This document shows positions 18,693 through 27,086 of a stretch of 27,086 nucleotides of DNA, piece after piece. Positions within the stretch are counted from its first letter, which is position 1. The number at the start of each line of letters is the position of its first letter. The DNA is from Catenaria anguillulae PL171 (Eukaryota > Blastocladiomycota > Blastocladiomycetes > Blastocladiales > Catenariaceae), in assembly GCA_002102555.1 (NCBI GenBank), contig MCFL01000314.1, forward strand, positions 1-27,086, in the 5' to 3' direction. Below the pieces are notes generated by a model, which made no database searches, was not told the DNA's origin, and worked only from the letters and a program-made list of their open reading frames with translations. Made by a program: the position numbers and the translations under genes.

Positions 18693-21419
18693 ATGACCGC
18701 GCACCTTTTCCTGCCGCCGTTGCCGCCGCGCGATCATGTCAAGGACAACCTGAACGCTCCCTCGTCTTCGGCCCTGGCCGTCGACTCCGCCTTGCCGCCC
18801 GACTGTCCCGCTCCTCGCCGCTCCTTTGCCCTCGCACTCTTGCTCACTGCAATTGTTTTTACTTGCTGCCCGTGTGTTGCCGGATTGGATGCCGTTTCCA
18901 CTAACCCAACTCACTTCATCGGTACGCCAAGGCTGGACAATTGGCGGCTTTCACGTCGGGGACTGACAGATTCAGGTGCGTCATGTCTTTTACAGAATGG
19001 ACGTCCGAAACCCTATTACGCAGCGCCGGTTTACCTTCAAACACTCCTGGGTTACTTCCACTGCCTTGGCGGCCGGCGCCGACGCACTCCAGTTCGAATC
19101 AGTCGTCCCCTTTGCCGCCTGTCATGTTCCTCGTCGGGTTCATTCGCAACCCCAACTCGTTTGGGGACAGTGAAAATTCAACCCTCGAAATTGCTTCAGT
19201 CGACAGCCATTCAGCCACGTCAGCGCAATGGATTGGTTCCGTCCCACTTTCCTCGGCCGCGGCCACGTCAAAGGTTGAGTGGGTCATTGTCGCTGGCTCG
19301 CACTTGGTCATCATCGAGACGATTGCAACTCCCGTCAATTCGGTCACTGTCCACGCATCACTCGTCCATTTGGTCGCAGCTCAAGCCGTCAACAAGCATA
19401 TCGCAGTGGACGTGACTCTCGGCGGTCCGTTGAGCCACGTTTCAATTCAAGTGTCTTCACCTCTGCGCTCTCCTGGGTTGTTTCCCATTCATCTGGCTCA
19501 ATGTTTTCAACTTCAACATCGGTGGGCGAAGATCAGCCGCTCTTGTGCGTCCTTCACTTAGCATTTCACCGCTCGATCTCAAGTGCCGAACCACTGCCAT
19601 TCGGCATTTCGACGCCGCGACTGTTGTATTGGCCAACGTGTCTGCAGCCGACGGATCAGCCGAGCCTTGGCTTGTCGCTCAACATCAGGGCGTTGACATG
19701 TACGCTGGGCCATTGACACATTTGCCAACTGTACCCGTCCTTGCGCCACCGTCGTGGGAGCGGCCCCTGCCGTTGCTGACGCTGCCCAGTACGACTGCAT
19801 GGCACACCGGACCGGCGGATTCGGACAAGTCTTTTTGACCAATGGGGCTCGGGTCATTGTTTGGCGCGTTCCCCAAGGATCAATTGAGCAAGTCGTCATG
19901 GGTTCCTGGCCGTTGGGATTCGTGGACGGGATGCTTGCAGTATGCCGTGACAATAAAGTCATTCTGACCGCAACGGGCGCAACAGATCGTGAAGTGACGG
20001 TGGCCGCAGAGTGCGCCTCGGGCGATTGGCTTGTCCATTCGAACAATGGGCACCAAAAGTTGGCCTTCGTATCTGTCAAGTCGGCATCAGTTAAAGCTTT
20101 TTCGAGGCCGCCGTTGTGGAGGGAAGCAAGTTCCGAGGTGCGGTTTTCCAACGGCGACCTGGTCGGTGTTTCCGCTGATGCAGAGTGGGCGCTCTCCCCG
20201 CATCGTATTGTGTCGCTCGCTGCCACATCTCCCGCCGTCGTCCCCGGTACCCCAGAGTCTGCACCACCACCACCGCCACGCACACTTGGTCCCGCCAGCA
20301 CGATATCTGCAAATTGGCTGATTGCTGTCGGAGTCACCCTCGTCGCCCTTGGATCGATTTGTACCTGTTGCCTCTTCAAGCCCAGAGCTGCGTCGCACAA
20401 TCATTCCATGTCTGCATTGCAGCAGCTTGACCCGGCCTTTCCGAGTCGCCCTCGTTACCGTTCGTGCATTTGTGCTTGCTTGTCGTCACGTCGGTCATCG
20501 TCAGCGTGTCCCGCCTGGGCGCAGCCAAACAGCGTGGGTCCTTTGCGATCGGAATCTTCATTCCAGCTCCATCATCCGCCCACGTGGTCAACAGACTGTG
20601 TCCACCCTGACCCCGCCGCTGCCTGTGTCACCCCGGCGCAAGCTGTTCCCTCGGCGTTGCGGCAGGCGCACGACGACATTCTGCTGCTCCTCGTGGTTCG
20701 ATTCGCTCGCTTGTCGCCGCTCTCAACTCGCCGTTTGGAACAAGTCATTCAGACCCTGGCCCGGCCGCTATGGCGCCCTGGCAGCCGTCAGTTATGCCCA
20801 TTAATGGGAAAAGCCGCCGGAGCAACAGTGACCCCTACCCGCTCGAGATTCAGCAGCCGGCTCCGCCACGACACATTCGCCATGTGGGATCCATGGGGCA
20901 ACGCGACTCGCTCCGGCCATCCACAATGTCAACCCTGCTTGAGCTTCCACTTTCACCAGCATTCTCGCGGAGCTCGTTGGCAAACCAAGAGCCGTCTTTT
21001 CCTTGGGCCGAGCGGAATTCACTGGCCCTCCCGCCGCAGAACCCAAATCCTTACATCCAAGGACGCACTTTCTCGCGATTTTGCCTCCCACCATGCACTT
21101 CCTTCCATCGATTCCCCACATCCAATAGTGATCTGCAATGACGGACAAGGCCCAACTCCTCTCACCGCTGCATCCACCGCAACACTGCACCACCTCAATC
21201 GTCCAACATCCAGTGATTTCTCGCATGCAACCTCACCGACCCACATCATTGCCGACGGATCCCACACCCATCTCGGCTATTCCACCGCCACCGCTTCCTC
21301 TGCTCGCACCTATTGAGCGAACTTCATCCACGGATTGGTGGGATTGGGATACCTACAGCCGCTCGTCATCGACGTGCACCCTATATCACACTCCCGCTGT
21401 TGATCCTCATCTTGTTTGA
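18693..21419 (+). CDS. Unrecognised single-pass membrane protein with proline/serine-rich tail (frame-broken)
   Basis: I do not recognise the family. Exon 1 (18693-18921) encodes a hydrophobic, signal-anchor-like segment near residues 45-64 (SFALALLLTAIVFTCCPCVAG). A 74-nt intron (18922-18995, GTACGC...CAG) joins it to a Ser/Thr/Val-rich ectodomain (for example VEWVIVAGSHLVIIETIA, GGFGQVFLTNGARVIVWRV) with scattered cysteines. A clear membrane span lies near 20315-20377 (WLIAVGVTLVALGSICTCCLF) followed by basic KPR. The long tail is Pro/Ser/Arg-rich and ends STDWWDWDTYSRSSST..., stop at 21417. The frame is lost near 19441, 19505, 19709 and 21137, each explained by one missing base, and at least once more within 20400-20750. 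The topology suggests a type I receptor or cell-wall sensor, but no homologue is claimed. Confidence 0.55.
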
Positions 21420-21913
21420 AAGTTGAGGGTGGCGTCTATTTATCCCGTCAAGGAATTGTCTGGCCGATGTTTCAACCGGGCCCCTTGAAGTAGAAACAAG
21501 CAAATGAGATTCATCGCACAGCTGCGACGGTCATGATTCCATGTTTTTCACGCTGTATGACTATGAGTGCGTGAGTATGTATCTTGTGCGTATTTATGTG
21601 GAATTTGTGTTTCATTCACCTCAGAAGGCTCGCTCATGCTGATGCACTTCGAGCCATGTGAACACGAACGTGTTGCGTCGTTGCTCAATGCTCTTTGGAT
21701 TCGTGAGTGAAATACCTCACAAAGGAGAGTATAAATCAGCTATATTGACCCATCCAGGCCGACTCGTCGAGATATTTACTCTGTGAAATATTCAATGGCA
21801 TCATCAGTTACTGCGTATCTTCGCTTGCACAGCCCACAATCAGTTCGTAGTGCTTGTGCTTCGCAGTGTACATTCAACACCAAACCTCTCGCAATACATC
21901 ACAGCGAGCTCAC
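21420..21913. other. Intergenic region
   Basis: About 490 bp, AT-richer than its neighbours, between two same-direction genes. I see no gene, RNA or repeat in it. Confidence 0.45.
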
Positions 21914-24770
21914 ATGATATCGTTCGCATATCCTCAGTTCAATGAGCACCCAGCGCCAGCCCACCCGGACTCAACAGCGATCAACGCGAGTCTGCGAGAA
22001 CTCCCAACAAGCCGATTCGCTTCGCGTCGTCGGTAACATGGTTCACAGTATGTCCCAACTGCAACAGCAGGCAAACACAGCTCCGATTGGCCACGTCGTT
22101 TATCCTTCATTTTTGGCCCCAGGCGCACAGGTTTTTGTCCCTCTTTTCACCTCAGCGCCGCCGTCTGGTTATCGCCTGGTTAGGACATGCGGACACGGCC
22201 GTGATGCGGCGGCCTTTCAATGCAGGAGAGAGTATGGACAAAGCCATGTTTCCTCAACAACCGCTGTTGGCGCTGGCATTGTGCATCAGGCGCATTCAAT
22301 CGACTTCGACGATCAAACTTCGAATAGACGTAATGCGGCCCAGACTTCTGACGGGGTAGCCGCGCAGCCAGTCTCGAGAGCGATTTATCCGAGCTCTCAG
22401 GTCATTACAGAAGTCAATATTCGGATCAATGCTCAAGTATGGCGCCGCTCCCGCTCAAGACGACATCTCAAATTGCCCACGTGTCGCCAGGAAACTCATC
22501 GTCACACTCTTGCAGCTGCCCTCGGCGTCCGTGGTGCCATTGCACACGGGTTCCAGTCAAGCTGAGTAATGCTCCCAACGTCAGAGCAAGCGCCATTTGC
22601 GGGATTCCAGGAGGGCAAACGACGACACTTGTTGGACCTGATGGTGCCAAATCCCATCGCCCACTCCGACATCATCAGCATCGAAAAAAAAGATACGAAT
22701 CCCACTTATTGACCAAAATGGTCATCACTTTCGTTGCGAGCCAGAACAGGAAACCCCGTCTTCACATGTATCTTTGCCGCGAAAGGGTATGGCCACCTTT
22801 ATTTCGTGCCGTGACGTGCGTTTATGTTGATCTGACCAAGCCGTCATTGGTGCAGCTCGCCGTTGTAAAACCGCTTCCAAACGATCCGCCAGCCCATGCG
22901 ACGTAGAGATTCATGCACCGTGTCGACCGTTTTAACCCCAATCAATGTAGGCCATCCTGCACTCGAGGCTAGCAGGCATCATTCCTCGCTGCATGTATCC
23001 CAGCATTTCACGTCCGCTTCTGATTTTCTTCTCTCGAGATCCCGCAAGCAATAAGTCGATCGCCCCTCTAGCGTTGCCGTCAGCCATCCCGGACGTTCAA
23101 CATGCCTCGTTGAATCGTATGTGGTCAATGGTGTCTGGCCACGAACAACTCGAGCGTGTCCAGACTTGTGAAAAAGGAGCTTTGGTCTCCGGCGATGCTG
23201 GCCAGCTCCCACCGTTCCCGCCGTCGCCGAGCATGTGGCTCAACGCATCAGACATTCCAGACGCGCCAGTTTCCACGACAGCGGGTGCACTTACGCACGA
23301 CCAAACGCAAGCGGTTTCAGAGCTCGATCTGTTCGGATCAGGCCTTCAGTCCAATGTTGGCTTCCACGGCTCGTCAATGCCATCAGGTAATGGAGGGCCG
23401 CCCGGAGATCCGTATACCGCATTGCACATGCACACCTGGTCGAGCGACGACTCACTTGCCAACTTGCTCGGCGATGTATCAGCAGGCACCGGCAGCACTG
23501 TTCTAGATAGTTTTGGAGATTGGTTTGGGAACGAGCAGGATCCGCTGTTTAGCAATTTGTTCGCGTCGTCGTTGGGCGGACTTCGTGGTGTTGTTGGTGT
23601 GGTGGTGGTGGAGGGATGGCCGACTCAGGAACGAGCCCAAGCACGTTCGATGCAATCAGTCTCCCACAGCAGCACCAGCCATTCCACGCTGTAAGCGACC
23701 AAACCCGGGAATCCCTGTCTTTCCCGGCACTCATCGTCAGCCTTGAAGCCGCCCAACCAACCACGCACGTCAACGGCATCTTCACCTCTCCGCCCGAGCC
23801 GACGAGCGTGGCAGGTGCCGACATAGTTTTACCCGAAATTCCTCGCACTCACAACTGGCGCCTCAGAAGCGCCGACGCGTGTCTCCCAATGTCCGGCTGC
23901 CTCGTTGGGACTCGCTCCCGATCCACCGACATCCACGCCTACAGGTTCCGATCCCGCACCGCCCAAGAAGCGCGCCAGGCGCACTACCACCCAGAAGCGT
24001 GCCAAGGTTGCCGACAGCTCGTTCGCTTCTACAGCAATGGTGAGTCGCGCATATTCGACGACGTCCTTGGAACGCGCGCAGGTTGGCATGGATGTCGAGC
24101 ACAATCAGTTGATCTTCAAAACAACCTCTTTCCCGGCGGACCCATTGCAACCGCATCTATCTCGAGCCAAAATGGACGTGTCGAACGCTATTGGAACCGC
24201 TCCTCCCTAGTGGCGGTTCTGCAATCTGCCGCTGCCAAGCCGAAAACATCAAGATCAAAGACCATGGCGAGCAAAGGAGGATCCGATACGGGTGGGAATG
24301 TGGCAAGTGATTTCGAGAGCGCGTCGTGCGCGCATGCATCGGCTGCGAGTGCAGCAAATGTGCCTGCAGAAGCTCAAGTGCCAGATCCTGGTCGCGCAAC
24401 GACCATTTCGACGTCAAGAAGTCCCGTCAATTACCACGAGCAGGCCATGCGCATCATGGAGATGATGGGGTTGGCGCCGACCGCTTTGCCGGCTGCCTCA
24501 AACCGGTCACGCTCCAGTGCTGGTGCGGCCGCGGCGGCTTCAAGTGCAACACAGCCGCACGTGCAGCAGCAACAACAACAGCCCGCTTTGGGTGCGGGTC
24601 GTCAACAGCAGGACGATGCGACTGCGCTTGCAGACTCTGGCGTGCCATTGCTGCCCCAAGCCTCTATGACTGTCATGGTCGGCAACAGTGCGTCTGAGTT
24701 TCCAGAAAGTTTGTGGCCAAGTGTGGAAGGTTCCATGGGGTTAGGGATGGGTCAATCTGAGTTTGCGTGA
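21914..24770 (+). CDS. Unrecognised, probably nuclear, low-complexity protein (frame-broken)
   Basis: No family is recognised. Coding-like segments follow one another in changing frames: a start at 21914 (MISFAYPQFNEHPAPAHPDS); 22050-22440 (HVVYPSFLAPGAQVFVPLF); 22569-22691 (QEGKRRHLLDLMVPNP); 22693-22830 (IPLIDQNGHHFRCEPEQE); and 22993-23615, rich in acidic and aromatic residues (SELDLFGSGLQ, WSSDDSLANLLGDV, DSFGDWFGNEQDPLFSNLF). Next come 23616-23840 (Pro/Ser-rich), 23850-24040 with two nuclear-localisation-like clusters (PQKRRRVSP, PPKKRARRTTTQKRAK), and 24180-24770, Ala/Gln-rich with a QAMRIMEMMGL helix and a stop at 24768. The acidic-aromatic segment resembles transcriptional activation domains and the basic clusters suggest nuclear entry, so a regulator is plausible. 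Some frame switches may be introns. The number of breaks is uncertain, and it could be two genes. Confidence 0.5.
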
Positions 24771-25646
24771 ATGTGCGACTTGTTCTTGTTCGTTATTGTT
24801 TCTTGGAGCTTCCCGTTCTTGCTTCGATTCTTTTGCTTCGACCCTCCACCCTTTTTATGCTCCTTTCAATTCGAGTCATTTGCAGGCTATCTCAGGGCTT
24901 CCTGATCCTTCCTTCTTCACCGGTTATTTTGTTTTTCGTTCTGATTGCCAACTTGTAATCGTTTTGCTTTCAACTGGACACGGTACCCTTGCATCGACTT
25001 TTGCACTGACCCTGCGGACATGAGTTCCTGCCACGCATCATTGGGAGACGAAACCCAGCGGCGACCTCCTGATCGCCCATGAGAAGGTATTGAATTCTTC
25101 ATTTGATATTCCCAGTCAATTTCATCGAGTCAACTTCCGTCCAATACCAATCCTGAAGAGGGCAGACATTGGAACCGGGCTCTACCTCACACAATCACGA
25201 GCGAATAACTGCCTGGATCGCTCACGCGACATGAGTAAATATTCGAACAATGCTTCTAGCATGCTATGACGCTCTTGCTGCTTTAGAAGCCTCCTTGCAA
25301 TTGATGAAATGGGAGGCCGGCAGGCCGGCAGGCGGCACGATCCCTGGCGTCTTCTGCTCCGTGAGCTGCTCCGTCGTCACCGACGACGAGAACGTGTGGC
25401 GAGCGATTCGCTTGACCGGTATCTCTATGCTATCATGCCCAGCACTTTTGTTGAACGACACTCGATGAAATACATGCGACTCGCCCGCTAACCCCGGAAA
25501 ACACAAGCTTTGGTCGATTTCTTTCTTGTCGTTGTCAGCCAACTGTCGCCCGTGTTCGCACCCAGGATATCAACCAATCCGACGTCGGCCGCCTGCAAAC
25601 CCTTGGATCAGTCACTATCAAACCGTCACAGAACCACGACGCAACC
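24771..25646. other. Intergenic region before the ANTH gene
   Basis: About 880 bp. The first 250 bp are T-rich on the plus strand and look like a 3' UTR. Short GCCGGCAG repeats occur near 25316-25332. Small open frames here (for example 25250-25468) show no recognisable features. Confidence 0.45.
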
Positions 25647-27086
25647 ATGTCCACCTCGGAGCGTGTGATGGAGAAGGTGATGGTGGCCAAAGGCTATTTG
25701 TCAAGGACCTCGAATCCGCCATGGTCAAGGCCACCAAGCGCAACTCCAAGATCCCGAAATGGAAGCATGTCTCGATCCTGCTCAACGCCACATGGCGCCG
25801 CGACATTTCCATTGCCGACATTGGCGTCATGCTCGAGCAGCGCTGCACGACTCGTCTTGGTCTGTCGTTTTCAAGGCCCTCATTGTAACGCACATTCTCA
25901 TGGACCAAGGATCGGGCGACCGCCTCATTGGCTACCTCGCAACGCAGCCCTCGATCCTCAACCTGTCAACCTTCCGCGACTCGAGCGGATCGCGTATCGA
26001 GCAAGGGAAGAACATTTCCCGGTATGCGGCCTACCTGGAAGAAAAAGTCCACGTGTACCGCGAGACCAAGCGCGACTATTGCCGCCCAGCGTCGCCCACA
26101 AAGCAAACGTCGGCCGACTCGTACGGGTCGATTGCCCGCGACGCGCACTTGCCCACGGACGTTGCACGCCAAATGCGCGTTGCCCCCGTTAACGACCAGC
26201 TGCTCAAGGAACTTGGGGCCGTGTTGCGCCAGCTGCAGGTCCTTCTTCGAGCGCAGTTTGCGCCTGATGAGATCGATAATGATGTCACGTTGGCGGCGTT
26301 TCGGTTGTTGTTGCGGGACTTGATGCGCTTATACCACATTGTCAACGAGGGTATTATCAACGTGCTGCAGCGGCTGGGCGACTTGCCGCCGCCGGTTGCG
26401 AGGCAAGGGATCGCGCTTTTCCGCCAGCTGATTGCCTTGTCGAGGGGCGTGGATGGGTTTTTGGCCACGGCAAGGGGCCTGGCGCCGTCCACGTTGCAAA
26501 TGAGCGTGCCCGAGTTTCGGCACATTCCGGATATTGCCGATTCGTTGGAGGCCGAATTGGACAAGGGTGGGTTGGCGTCGACCAGTTCGCAGCAGCAACA
26601 GCCTTCGCAGCCGCAGCGGTCGGCTACGCAACAGGTCCAATCGCCGAGCGACATGCGCCGTATTTCCATTCAAATTGCGCCGCCCACACGCACCGACACG
26701 GCGCCGCCGGCGTTTGGTGGGCAGCAACCACCGCCCATGGCCAAGCCGCCCGCGGCACTCATTGATTTCTTTGATGCCCTCGAGGACAATACCAAGCAAA
26801 TGGCGCAAGCGTTCCCGTCACAACAACAGCAGCAGCAGCAGCAACAACAACAACAACAACAGCAAGCCGTGTTTGATCCGTTTGCGCCCACCTTTTCTGC
26901 GCACCAACCCCACCAGCACTCCTCGTTCACAGGCTCGACGCCCTCATCTGCCTCGTCTGGCCCTGGATCGCCATGGCAAAACCTCAACCCATTCGCAAAT
27001 GCTGCGCCCGCGCCGCTTGCATTCGACCCTTTTGGATCCACCACAACAAGCACTGTCTCATCGTCAGTCCCCATGCAGCCCACGGG
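25647..27086 (+). CDS. AP180/CALM-type ANTH-domain clathrin adaptor (partial, two frame breaks)
   Basis: ANTH proteins (yeast YAP1801/1802, animal PICALM) bind phosphoinositides and clathrin at endocytic sites. The ANTH domain starts MSTSERVMEKVMVAKG and continues LESAMVKATKRNSKIPKWKHV, where the Lys cluster would bind lipid. It proceeds through SWSVVFKALIVTHILM, NLSTFRDSSG, YAAYLEEKVHVYRETK and LMRLYHIVNEGIINVLQRLGDL. The tail is Gln/Pro-rich with a 15-residue Gln tract and adaptor-binding motifs: DPF twice (near 26875 and 27030) and NPF (near 26990). The frame shifts near 25692 and 25843, each explained by one missing base (GG and CC runs). The frame is then open to the window edge, so the C-terminus is missing. 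The start fits the family and is preceded by CAACC. Confidence 0.9.
26821..26865 (+). repeat. CAA/CAG repeat encoding 15 Gln
   Basis: Fifteen consecutive CAA or CAG codons in the tail of the ANTH protein. The mixed CAA/CAG order argues for selection on the glutamine tract and against recent pure-triplet expansion. Confidence 0.9.

Noticed and set aside
18967-19160. Alternative frame (RRFTFKHSWVTSTAL...) as the second exon of the membrane protein
   Set aside because: It reads well, but no acceptor in the right phase joins it to exon 1, whereas the TTTTACAG acceptor at 18995 leads cleanly into the other frame. Not fully excluded given the frame errors nearby.
1-27086. Virus-derived or transposable element
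   Set aside because: No reverse transcriptase, integrase, transposase, capsid-like frame, long terminal repeat or terminal inverted repeat was recognised on either strand.

Overview
The window looks like nuclear DNA from a fungus, most likely an early-diverging (zoosporic) lineage such as Blastocladiomycota or Chytridiomycota. The assignment is inference. It rests on compact GC-rich genes, short GT-AG introns (74-106 nt, donors often GTACGT or GTATGT, one TACTAAC branch site), a fungal-type CWC2 splicing factor, a secreted class-3 lipase, complex I and a DNAJC11 homologue. I see no virus-derived element, transposon, rRNA, tRNA or CRISPR array.

Layout. 744-2166 (+) eIF2 gamma; 2479-3682 (-) secreted lipase; 3683-5966 a 2.3 kb gap with no gene I can support; 5967-8516 (-) LONRF-type RING/LON protein ending in a possible CaaX box; 8600-9756 a second gap; 9757-11980 (-) DNAJC11; 12190-13714 (+) CWC2; 13855-14894 (-) SRP19/Sec65; 15163-16304 (+) NDUFS3 of complex I; 16829-18282 (+) TIM44; 18693-21419 (+) an unrecognised membrane protein; 21914-24770 (+) an unrecognised, probably nuclear, low-complexity protein; 25647 to the right edge (+) an AP180/CALM ANTH-domain clathrin adaptor.

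How the genes relate. The central block (9.7-18.3 kb) is dense and dominated by organelle and targeting functions: DNAJC11 (mitochondrial membrane organisation), SRP19 (ER targeting), NDUFS3 (respiration) and TIM44 (mitochondrial import), plus one splicing factor. Two gene pairs there share short divergent promoters (209 and 268 bp) that carry CCAAT elements. There is no evidence of an operon-like or functionally dedicated cluster.

The most striking property is the distribution of reading-frame breaks. The seven genes between 2.4 and 18.3 kb are intact once introns are removed. eIF2 gamma, the membrane protein, the low-complexity protein and the ANTH gene are interrupted by many single-base frame changes. 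Nearly all of those I can resolve are one-base losses in or next to short same-base runs. Because protein similarity is otherwise perfect across the breaks, I read this as uncorrected sequence error confined to two parts of the assembly, not as biology. I did not find a clear new biological system.
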